Below are positions 1 to 6,430 of a stretch of DNA of 8,496 nucleotides, piece after piece (within the stretch, counting starts at the first letter, position 1; every line of letters starts with the position of its first letter). A model generated the notes under the pieces. The model worked only from the letters and a program-made list of their open reading frames with translations. It ran no database searches and was not told the DNA's origin. The DNA is from Oscillospiraceae bacterium (GTDB lineage Bacteria > Bacillota > Clostridia > Oscillospirales > Oscillospiraceae): the NCBI GenBank assembly GCA_016296045.1, contig JAEDKB010000059.1:1-8496 (forward strand). The letters are read 5' to 3'. A program made the position numbers and the translations under genes.

Positions 1-1
1 C

Positions 2-3000
2 GAAAAGCTGACGGTTACTGTCAAGGGTCTGGACAATAAAGACGTTCCCATTCTTACCGGTGTTGACATCGAGGTCAAGGACGAGCCCGTGATCTCCCAG
101 GTGTCTCCCGTTGCCAACTCCCAGACCAGGGAGAATAAGCGGCCCGTGATCTCGGCGGTGCTCACCAATGTCGGCGAGAACCCCACCATTGAGATGACCG
201 TAAACGAAAACACCGTGAACGCTGTCTTTGAAGGCGGCAAGGTCACTTATCAGCCCGAGGCAGATATGGCAGACGGCCGCGTGACCGTAACTCTCACCGT
301 CACCCGTGCTGACGGCAAGAGTGCAAGCAAGAGCTGGAGCTTCACCGTGGGCGAATCCAGCTATTCGCTCTACTTCGGTCAGCTCCACTCCCATAACGGC
401 GAGTACTCCGACGGTGCCGGCACGCTGAGCATTGCGCTCGAGTATATCGGCAGCCTGCCTGAGGATGCCAATGTGGACTTCGTGGCGTTCACCGACCACT
501 CCAACTATTTCGACAAGTCCGGCGAGGCCAACCCCGAGGACGCTCTGTTTGACCTGAGCAAGACCACCGAGTACAGCCGCGAGCGCTGGACAACCTACAA
601 AAATACCATCGCGGAATTCAACGCAACCCACTCCGATGTGATTGCCATCCCCGGCTTTGAGATGACGTGGTCCGGCGGTCCCGGCCATATGAACACCTTC
701 GTCACTGAGGGTATTGTCTCGCGCAACAACACCACCCTGAACAACAAGTCGGGCGACGCAGGCTTGCAGACCTATTATAAGCTGCTGTCCCGCGACGAGG
801 GTGTCAACTCCATTTCCCAGTTCAACCATCCCGGCAACACCTTCGGCAACTTTGTGGACTTCAGTTATTGGAGCGCAGCGGCAGACGAGCGTATCTATCT
901 GGTCGAGGTCGGCAACGGCGAAGGTCAGATCGGTGCCGGCGGTTACTATCCCAGCTATGAGCAGTACACGCTGGCGCTGGACAAGGGCTGGCACCTGGCT
1001 CCTACCAACAATCAGGACAACCACAAGGGTAAGTGGGGCAATGCAAACGATGCCCGTGACGTTGTGCTGGCAGAGTCCTTCACCGAGGAAGGAATCTACG
1101 ATGCCATCCGCAACTACCGTGTCTATTCCACCGAGGACAAGAACCTCGAGCTGCTTTACACCGTCAATGATCTGCCCATGGGCACCATCATTGAAAGCGT
1201 CCCCGAGAAGCTGAAATTCGATGTCTCCGTCATGGATCCCGACAGCACCGACTCCATCGCCAAGGTCGAGCTGATCGTCAACTCCGGCAAGATCGCTTAT
1301 ACCTGGAACGATGCTGCGGAGCTTGCCAAGGGCATTCTGACTGTGGAGCTGAGCCCGGAATACACCTATTACTATGTCCGCGTGACCGAGGCTGACGGCG
1401 ATCTGGCAGTTACCGCCCCTGTGTGGGTCGGTCAGAACCTGAAGCTGGGCATTGACAAGATGGAAGCAGACAGCACCACTCCGCTGACCGGCGAAGAGCT
1501 GACCATCACAACGACCCTGCACAACGGTGAGAGCTATGATGCCATCGTGAAGAGCGTTGTCTATACGACCAACGGTTCCGAGGTTCTTGCGGTCGATAAC
1601 AAGACCTACACCCTGGCTGCCGACAGCACCCTGGATCTGACATGGGTCTATACCCCCAAGGCAGCAAAGCTCACCACCATCACCGCGACAGTCGTCGTCG
1701 AGATGGACGGTAAGGAATACACCTTCACAGCCTCCGTGGAGCTGGATGTGATGGATGCCTCGAGTCTTGCCTATATCGGCATTGATGCCTCCCACAGCAA
1801 TGAGTATGTGGCAGGCTACAACAAAGACCTCATGAACAACTTCATCGCGGTTGCCAACAGCTGCGGCATTCGTGTGGAGCTGCTGACCACTTCCGAAGCG
1901 TTGGTTTCTGCCTGCGCCAACGAGAAGTATGCAGCGATCGTGCTCACCGTTCCCTCCCGCCGTCTGTCCGAGGCGAAGGATTACTCTGACGCCGAGCTGA
2001 CGGCACTGGCCGCCTACCATGCAGGTGGCGGTGCCCTGATCATCACCGGCGGAGGCGACAGCAACGATAAGGCCGAGCCTCATATGGCTGCGACCCAGAA
2101 CCGTCTGCTTGCGGCGTTGGGTTCCTCGCTCCGTCTATCTGACGACGGCACCTATGAGGATACCTCTTTCGCTCTGTCCCTGAACGCCTATGGCGAAAAC
2201 GACCTTACCGATGGCCTGACCGGCAGCATCAGCTACTACGGCGGTTCGAGTGTTTACGCGGTAGACGAACAGGGCAATGCGGTCACCACGCTGCCTTCCA
2301 CCGTATCTGCGGTTCTGTTTGCCAACAGCACCACCGTATCCAGGGACTCCGACAGTGACGGCCTCGGCGGCGATGCAACGCCCAGGTACACCTATGCACA
2401 GGGCGACAACCGTTTGCTGGTTATGGCAACGGAAAAGATGGAGGGCAAGGGTCTGATCCTCGTTGCCGGTTCCGCCTTCATGAATGACTTCGATCTGAAG
2501 ATTCCTGCGGAAAATGACAATAATGCGCTTTGCGAGAATCTGCTCAACGCCGTCCGTCCTGTGCGGATCGACACCATCGCAGATGTGCGCGCACAGACCG
2601 AGGAGGGCTTCAAATTTACCATCGAAGGCGTCGTGACCTCCAATGCCTCCGGCTATGACAAGGAAACGGCATTCTTCGACTGCATTTATGTGCAGGATGC
2701 CACCGGCGGCATCAACTGCTTCCCCGTAGCGGGCGAGTTTAAGCTGGGAGATGTGGTGCGCGTTACCGGTACCACGGATTCCTATCAGGGCGAGCCTGAG
2801 CTGCAAGTGAGCGAAATTGAAAAGGTGGGTGAGACAGAGCCCGTCAAGCCTGTCGTCATCACCGCCGCGCAGCTCAATGACCGCTCCGCAGAGGGCAAGC
2901 TGGTTACGATCAAGGGCAGCGTCACTGCTGTTACCATGGCCAATGACCTTGTGGAGTCCATCTATGTGAAGGATGCCTCCGGTGCGGTTGCCCGCGTGTT

Positions 3001-3913
3001 CATCGACGGTTACATTACCGCCTCCAAGACCATCGAGGGTCTGAAGGTCGGCTGCACCGTGGAGGCGACAGGTCTTGCCTCCTACGACGATACCTACGCC
3101 ATTGAGAACAACAGCTACGCCCGTCTCCGTGTACGCGACCGCGCAGAGATCCTTTGCAGCGCCTGCACTCATGCACAGACCGAGCTTCGCGACGCGAAGG
3201 CTGCCACCTGCACCGAGGACGGCTATACCGGCGATACCTACTGCAAGATCTGCGGCGAAAAGATCGCCGAGGGCAGCGTGATCGCTGCGCTCGGTCACCA
3301 ATATGAGAACGGTGTCTGCACCGTCTGCGGCGAAAAGGAACCGATCACGGTCTGTCCCTTCACCGATGTCAAGGAAGGCGACTGGTTCTATGAGTATGTG
3401 CTGAAGGTATATGCTTCGGGAATCGTAAACGGCTATTCCGAGACGGAATACGCTCCCGAGGTGAAGCTCACCCGCGCTCAGATGGTCACCATGCTCTACC
3501 GCGCAATGGGCGAGCCGGAGGTCAGCGGCTACTCCACCTTTACCGATGTCCCGAAGGACGCGTATTATGCAAAGGCAGTTGCGTGGGCACAGCGCGAAAG
3601 CGTTGTCAACGGTGTTACCCCGACCACCTTTAAGCCGCAGGAAAATGTTACCCGCGAGCAGATGGTCACCATGTTCTACCGCTTGGAGGGCGAGGAAGCG
3701 GGCAGCGGCGACCTGACGAAGTTTAAGGACTACAAGAGCGTTAATGATTACGCAGTCGAAGCAATGAAATGGGCTGTCGGCAAGGACATCATCAGCGGCA
3801 TGACCTTTGAAGCGGGCGGCGCACTTTACCTTGACCCGCAGGGTCTCACCACCCGCGCACAGGCCGCTAAGGTCTTCTGCGTTTGGATGGAGCTTTATCT
3901 CAACAATAAATAG
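2..3913 (+). CDS. Cell-wall-anchored CehA/McbA-type PHP metallohydrolase with OB-fold and SLH domains (5'-truncated)
   Basis: The frame is open to the left edge, so the start and the expected signal peptide lie outside; the GTG at 89 has no ribosome site and is internal. Residues below count from that GTG as 1. Domains: Ig-like (about 8-90); PHP metal-dependent hydrolase (93-350); CARDB-like beta domain (450-555); amidotransferase-fold/DUF4350-like domain (560-825, with AGGGALIITGGGD); two OB-fold-like domains (826-910 and 911-1022); cysteine-pair module (1023-1083, CxxC at 1023, 1052 and 1077); three SLH repeats (1089-1274, with LTRAQ, VTREQ and TTRAQ). PHP metal ligands look complete: H100xH102, D136-H137, E191, H200, H247, E273, D310xH312. 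PHP enzymes of this family hydrolyse phosphoester, carbamate or related bonds; SLH domains bind secondary wall polymers. I infer a surface hydrolase, perhaps acting on phosphoesters or nucleic acid because of the OB folds. Substrate unknown. Codon use is strongly biased (ACC, AAC, GGC), as in rpsB, suggesting high expression. Confidence 0.9.
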   Translation, partial: EKLTVTVKGLDNKDVPILTGVDIEVKDEPVISQVSPVANSQTRENKRPVISAVLTNVGENPTIEMTVNENTVNAVFEGGKVTYQPEADMADGRVTVTLTVTRADGKSASKSWSFTVGESSYSLYFGQLHSHNGEYSDGAGTLSIALEYIGSLPEDANVDFVAFTDHSNYFDKSGEANPEDALFDLSKTTEYSRERWTTYKNTIAEFNATHSDVIAIPGFEMTWSGGPGHMNTFVTEGIVSRNNTTLNNKSGDAGLQTYYKLLSRDEGVNSISQFNHPGNTFGNFVDFSYWSAAADERIYLVEVGNGEGQIGAGGYYPSYEQYTLALDKGWHLAPTNNQDNHKGKWGNANDARDVVLAESFTEEGIYDAIRNYRVYSTEDKNLELLYTVNDLPMGTIIESVPEKLKFDVSVMDPDSTDSIAKVELIVNSGKIAYTWNDAAELAKGILTVELSPEYTYYYVRVTEADGDLAVTAPVWVGQNLKLGIDKMEADSTTPLTGEELTITTTLHNGESYDAIVKSVVYTTNGSEVLAVDNKTYTLAADSTLDLTWVYTPKAAKLTTITATVVVEMDGKEYTFTASVELDVMDASSLAYIGIDASHSNEYVAGYNKDLMNNFIAVANSCGIRVELLTTSEALVSACANEKYAAIVLTVPSRRLSEAKDYSDAELTALAAYHAGGGALIITGGGDSNDKAEPHMAATQNRLLAALGSSLRLSDDGTYEDTSFALSLNAYGENDLTDGLTGSISYYGGSSVYAVDEQGNAVTTLPSTVSAVLFANSTTVSRDSDSDGLGGDATPRYTYAQGDNRLLVMATEKMEGKGLILVAGSAFMNDFDLKIPAENDNNALCENLLNAVRPVRIDTIADVRAQTEEGFKFTIEGVVTSNASGYDKETAFFDCIYVQDATGGINCFPVAGEFKLGDVVRVTGTTDSYQGEPELQVSEIEKVGETEPVKPVVITAAQLNDRSAEGKLVTIKGSVTAVTMANDLVESIYVKDASGAVARVFIDGYITASKTIEGLKVGCTVEATGLASYDDTYAIENNSYARLRVRDRAEILCSACTHAQTELRDAKAATCTEDGYTGDTYCKICGEKIAEGSVIAALGHQYENGVCTVCGEKEPITVCPFTDVKEGDWFYEYVLKVYASGIVNGYSETEYAPEVKLTRAQMVTMLYRAMGEPEVSGYSTFTDVPKDAYYAKAVAWAQRESVVNGVTPTTFKPQENVTREQMVTMFYRLEGEEAGSGDLTKFKDYKSVNDYAVEAMKWAVGKDIISGMTFEAGGALYLDPQGLTTRAQAAKVFCVWMELYLNNK

Positions 3914-3922
3914 CATCATCAG

Positions 3923-3956
3923 CCTCACCCCTTCTGCCGAAGCAGAAGGGGCGAGG
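3923..3956. repeat. GC-rich hairpin after the SLH protein stop codon
   Basis: A perfect 10-bp stem (3928-3937 with 3942-3951) closes a four-base loop, CGAA on + and TTCG on -. Beyond one A/C mismatch it extends by 4 bp (3923-3926 with 3953-3956). It lies 9 nt after the stop of the surface-protein gene, where a terminator is expected, but an A-rich run rather than a T-rich run follows on +. On - the loop is the very stable C(UUCG)G type. It may protect the 3' end, act as an imperfect terminator, or be part of a dispersed palindromic element. Confidence 0.6.
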
Positions 3957-3957
3957 G

Positions 3958-4009
3958 AAAAAGGAAAAAATAGAACGCCGCCCTATCCGCTGTGGAAGGG
4001 CGGCGCTTC
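3958..4009 (-). terminator. Rho-independent-type terminator pointing to the minus strand
   Basis: A perfect 9-bp GC-rich stem (3976-3984 with 3997-4005) can be extended by GAA/TTC past one bulged C. Read on the - strand it is followed by two T-runs (complement of the A6 at 3965-3970 and the A5 at 3958-3962), the classical intrinsic-terminator layout. On the + strand it is followed by CTTCAAAA, which is weak. Both flanking genes are on +, so the orientation is unexpected. It may help stop + transcripts through the stem alone. Confidence 0.5.
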
Positions 4010-4010
4010 A

Positions 4011-4034
4011 AAACGGTTGACAGGAAAACCGTTT
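4011..4034. promoter_or_regulatory. Perfect 8-bp inverted repeat over the yibE/F -35 box (candidate operator)
   Basis: AAACGGTT (4011-4018) and AACCGTTT (4027-4034) are perfect inverted arms around an 8-base centre. The TTGACA -35 box (4017-4022) straddles the left arm and the centre. A dyad placed this way is a common repressor site design. No regulator gene is adjacent, and the dyad could equally act as an RNA hairpin in a transcript arriving from upstream. Confidence 0.4.
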
Positions 4035-4045
4035 GCTGCTATGCT
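4017..4045 (+). promoter_or_regulatory. Sigma-A-type promoter for the YibE/F gene
   Basis: The -35 box TTGACA (4017-4022) is a perfect consensus. A 17-base spacer leads to the -10 box TATGCT (4040-4045), which matches 4 of 6. The predicted start near 4052 leaves a leader of about 86 nt before the ATG at 4138. A 6-bp inverted repeat, GCTGTT (4043-4048) with AACAGC (4059-4064), spans the predicted start site. Confidence 0.6.
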
Positions 4046-4125
4046 GTTTCCGTTTATCAACAGCCTGACACATTGTGCCGGCTCTGCATTTGCAGGTGTG
4101 TGTTTCGGTGCGGCAAAATCGATAT

Positions 4126-4131
4126 AAGGAG
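4126..4131 (+). promoter_or_regulatory. Ribosome binding site fixing the YibE/F start
   Basis: AAGGAG lies 6 nt before the ATG at 4138. The longer open frame with an ATG at 4075 has no such site. The protein from 4138 starts with a basic segment followed directly by a membrane helix, as expected. Confidence 0.85.
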
Positions 4132-4137
4132 CATCCT

Positions 4138-5325
4138 ATGAAACTGTCAGAGAAAAAAATTGACTTTCGCCCGAAGAAAATCCTTCCGACAGCGCTTATC
4201 CTGCTGCTGATCTTAGGAATATTCGCGGCGCTCTTTGTTTACTCTCATGACGAGAAAACGGTCAGCGTTCAGCCGGCGGACTATGCGGAGTATGAGTCGG
4301 GCACCGTATTGCAGATCGTTACGGACAACTGTGAGGCGGACGAGGTCGCAGAGGGCGCTTATCGCGGCGACCAGACCCTCCTTGTGGAGGTCACCTCCGG
4401 GCAATACAAGGGCGAGACCCTGCTCGTTACCAACGCGGTCGGCCCGATGTACGGTGAACCGGCCGCGGAGGGGCAGAGTGTCATCATGATCATCAACACC
4501 TATTCCGACGGCAAACACACGGCAAGCGTTTTCGAATATAACCGCACTCCTATCATCTACCTGATTCTGGGGCTGTTTCTGCTGATCACCGTCTTGGTGG
4601 GCGGAAAAACCGGTGTAAAATCCATCCTCGGACTGGCACTGACGGTAGCTATGCTGCTTTTGGTATTTTTACCCTTGCTGATGAAGGGTTGGCAGCCGAT
4701 CCCGACAGCGTTCCTCCTTTGTTCGCTTGTGGCGATCGCATGCTTCGTCATTCTCGGCGGTTGCAGCCGAAAGATTGCTTGTGCCTGCATGGGTACGGTC
4801 GCGGGTATGGCGCTGGCGATGCTCTTCGGGATCTTGGCGCAAAAGCTGCTGCATCTGGATGGACTGCGGGCCTCGGACGCGGAGGCATTGCTCCAACTGC
4901 GGCAGACGGGAACGCCGGTGCACATCCGAGGGCTGCTGGTGGCAGGCGTCATCATTTCCGCCTTGGGCGCGGTGATGGATGTGGCAATGTCCGTTTCCTC
5001 TGCGATCGGCGAATTAAAAGCGGTCAATCCACAGTTGACAGCAAAAGAGCTTTGGAAATCCGGCATGAACATCGGCCGCGATATGGTCGGCACCATGACC
5101 AATACCCTGATCCTCGCGATTTTAGGAAGCAGCACGGTTCTGATTCTGTATTTGTACTCGCTCGACCTTTCGTGGCATCAGCTCATGTCCTCCAGCTATA
5201 TCGGCATTGAGATCATCAGCTCCGTCTCCAGCGCGATCGGCGTGATTTTAGCCGTGCCCCTGACGGCGCTGGCTTCGGCACTGCTTTATGGAAAAAAGCT
5301 GCACCGTTCTGCCCACGAATACTGA
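4138..5325 (+). CDS. YibE/F family multipass membrane protein
   Basis: 395 residues from the ATG at 4138, preceded by AAGGAG. A basic N-terminus leads to a first membrane helix (15-36). A soluble, probably extracytoplasmic beta-rich region (about 38-136) follows, and then about seven more hydrophobic segments (near 138-155, 163-183, 189-207, 214-235, 263-284, 322-342 and 360-384). The signature GAVMDVAMSVSSAI (277-290) and the GMNIGRDMVGTMTNTLILA region (309-327) are typical of the YibE/F family of Firmicutes. The family has no firmly established function; transport has been suggested. It appears to be transcribed alone: it has its own promoter, and a 250-nt gap with further promoters follows. 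Some Firmicutes encode two adjacent YibE/F proteins; only one is present here. Confidence 0.88.
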   Translation: MKLSEKKIDFRPKKILPTALILLLILGIFAALFVYSHDEKTVSVQPADYAEYESGTVLQIVTDNCEADEVAEGAYRGDQTLLVEVTSGQYKGETLLVTNAVGPMYGEPAAEGQSVIMIINTYSDGKHTASVFEYNRTPIIYLILGLFLLITVLVGGKTGVKSILGLALTVAMLLLVFLPLLMKGWQPIPTAFLLCSLVAIACFVILGGCSRKIACACMGTVAGMALAMLFGILAQKLLHLDGLRASDAEALLQLRQTGTPVHIRGLLVAGVIISALGAVMDVAMSVSSAIGELKAVNPQLTAKELWKSGMNIGRDMVGTMTNTLILAILGSSTVLILYLYSLDLSWHQLMSSSYIGIEIISSVSSAIGVILAVPLTALASALLYGKKLHRSAHEY

Positions 5326-5354
5326 TTCTTGAGTCAAAAGTTTCATCAAGAATC
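5324..5354. repeat. Perfect 9-bp inverted repeat overlapping the YibE/F stop codon
   Basis: GATTCTTGA (5324-5332) and TCAAGAATC (5346-5354) pair perfectly across a 13-base loop. The left arm begins inside the TGA stop codon. No T-run follows on either strand, so it is not a classical intrinsic terminator. It may be a weak or 3'-protective hairpin. Confidence 0.5.
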
Positions 5355-5406
5355 CCGTGTGCCGTCTTGTGCAGAATCTGACGCACCTTTGGCGCTATAA
5401 AAGCTT

Positions 5407-5436
5407 TTGAACCGTTTTATCGGATTCCTGTATAAA
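5407..5436 (+). promoter_or_regulatory. Possible vegetative promoter upstream of sigG
   Basis: TTGAAC (5407-5412, 4 of 6) is followed after 18 bases by TATAAA (5431-5436, 5 of 6), which has TG immediately before it. It would give a leader of about 130 nt for sigG. The match is moderate, and the region is AT-rich enough for chance hits. Confidence 0.3.
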
Positions 5437-5518
5437 GGTCAGAGGTGGCTGATTGTTGTGAAAGCGGCAAAAATCTGACAATTTGTTTTTGGCTGGCGTT
5501 TTGGCGGAGAATTTGCAG

Positions 5519-5547
5519 GAATGAAAACCGTTTCTTGGGAAATACTG
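5519..5547 (+). promoter_or_regulatory. Forespore (sigma-F/sigma-G type) promoter for sigG
   Basis: GAATG (5519-5523) fits the forespore -35 pattern GHATR. GGAAATACTG (5538-5547) fits the sigma-F -10 pattern GGnnAnAnTR at every defined position. Read as a sigma-G -10 (CATWHTA), AATACTG at 5541-5547 matches 5 of 7. The spacing is 14 nt (17 in the sigma-G reading), one shorter than the usual value as I recall it. Transcription would start near 5554 and give a leader of about 20 nt holding the GGAGGA ribosome site (5565-5570). Transcription of sigG by sigma-F followed by autoregulation is established in Bacillus subtilis. Confidence 0.55.
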
Positions 5548-5575
5548 TCCGTAGAAAAACATTCGGAGGACGGTT

Positions 5576-6355
5576 ATGCAGGGGAAGGTTGAAATCTGCG
5601 GGATCAACACGGCGCGGCTGAAAACTTTGAAAAATGACGAAATGGTGCGGCTTTTGAAGCTGGCGCATGACGGTGACGAAAACGCACGGCAGCAGCTCAT
5701 TGAGGGGAACCTGCGGCTGGTGCTGTCGGTGATACAGAAATTTCTGGGCAGAGGGGAAAATCCGGACGATCTGTTTCAGGTGGGCTGCGTAGGTCTGCTG
5801 AAGGCAATTGCAAATTTCAATACGGACCTCAACGTGCGTTTCAGCACCTATGGCGTACCGATGATCGAGGGAGAAGTCAAGCGCTATTTGCGCGATTACA
5901 GCGCGATCCGCGTCTCACGCAGTGTGCGCGATACGGCATACCGTGTTTTGCAGTGCAAGGAGACGATGCTTGCCGAATCCTCGCGTGAGCCGACGTTGGA
6001 GGAGATTGCGAAACGACTGGAGCTTTCACTGGAAACGGTTTCGAGCGCGATGGATGCGATCTCTGCGCCGGTTTCACTTTATGAGCCGGTCTATTCCGAC
6101 GGCGGAGATCCGCTGACGGTCATGGATCAGGTGCGCGATACAAAAAACACGGACGAACAATGGCTGGAACGAATTGCGTTGCGGGAGGCCATTTCTTCCC
6201 TGAATCCGCGTGAAAAAAAGATCCTTGCTCTGCGTTTTTTTGACGGAAAAACGCAGATGGAGGTTGCCGGAGAGGTCGGAATTTCGCAGGCGCAGGTTTC
6301 ACGACTGGAGAAAAATGCCATTTCCAGTCTCAGAAAAGCGATCTGCGTTTCCTGA
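5576..6355 (+). CDS. sigG: RNA polymerase sporulation sigma factor SigG
   Basis: 259 residues, the normal family length, with GGAGGA 5 nt before the ATG. SigG directs late forespore transcription, including spore coat-independent protection and germination genes in the family. Diagnostic blocks are the N-terminal KVEICG (4-9), DDLFQVGCVGLLKAI (64-78), IRVSRSVRDTAYRVLQ (111-126), PVSLYEP (165-171), DGGDPLTVMDQ (175-185) and the region 4 helix-turn-helix TQMEVAGEVGISQAQVSRLEK (226-246). Region 2 spans about 44-106. The KVEICG start and the NTDEQW stretch distinguish it from SigF. Two positions look unusual: Glu43, where B. subtilis SigG has Asn45, and Glu98 in VPMIEGEV, where VPMIIGEI is usual. 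Unlike Bacillus, spoIIGA-sigE is not immediately upstream. Confidence 0.95.
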   Translation: MQGKVEICGINTARLKTLKNDEMVRLLKLAHDGDENARQQLIEGNLRLVLSVIQKFLGRGENPDDLFQVGCVGLLKAIANFNTDLNVRFSTYGVPMIEGEVKRYLRDYSAIRVSRSVRDTAYRVLQCKETMLAESSREPTLEEIAKRLELSLETVSSAMDAISAPVSLYEPVYSDGGDPLTVMDQVRDTKNTDEQWLERIALREAISSLNPREKKILALRFFDGKTQMEVAGEVGISQAQVSRLEKNAISSLRKAICVS

Positions 6356-6361
6356 GAGCGG

Positions 6362-6390
6362 TTGAATTCCCATGTAAAATATGGTATATT
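6362..6390 (+). promoter_or_regulatory. Extended -10 promoter for the M20 hydrolase gene
   Basis: TTGAAT (6362-6367, 4 of 6) is followed after exactly 17 bases by TATATT (6385-6390, 5 of 6). A TGG directly before it forms an extended -10 motif. The predicted start near 6397 gives a leader of about 34 nt. It begins only 7 nt after the sigG stop codon, so the next gene can be expressed in vegetative cells independently of sigG. Confidence 0.6.
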
Positions 6391-6430
6391 TTTTCGGAAG
6401 ATATGCGCAAACGCGAAAGGATGAAAAACC

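Noticed and set aside
2135..3928. 597-codon open frame on the minus strand opposite the SLH protein
   Set aside because: It is an antisense shadow of a strongly codon-biased gene. It has no ribosome site, and its internal repeats (EHGDHL) are just the complement of the SLH repeats.
3807..4127. 106-codon + frame covering the end of the surface gene and the following hairpins
   Set aside because: It starts inside the real gene without a ribosome site, and much of it translates the hairpins.
4075..4137. Upstream ATG extension of the YibE/F protein
   Set aside because: No ribosome site is at 4075, whereas AAGGAG is ideally placed before 4138.
4557..5135. 192-codon minus-strand frame inside the YibE/F gene
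   Set aside because: It lies opposite a well-recognised membrane protein gene and resembles no family.
5456..5485. Possible Spo0A box upstream of sigG
   Set aside because: The best matches (TTGTGAA and TCTGACA) differ from the consensus at two or more core positions.
5395..5700. 101-codon minus-strand frame across the sigG promoter
   Set aside because: It has no ribosome site and a low-complexity composition, and it overlaps the sigG start.
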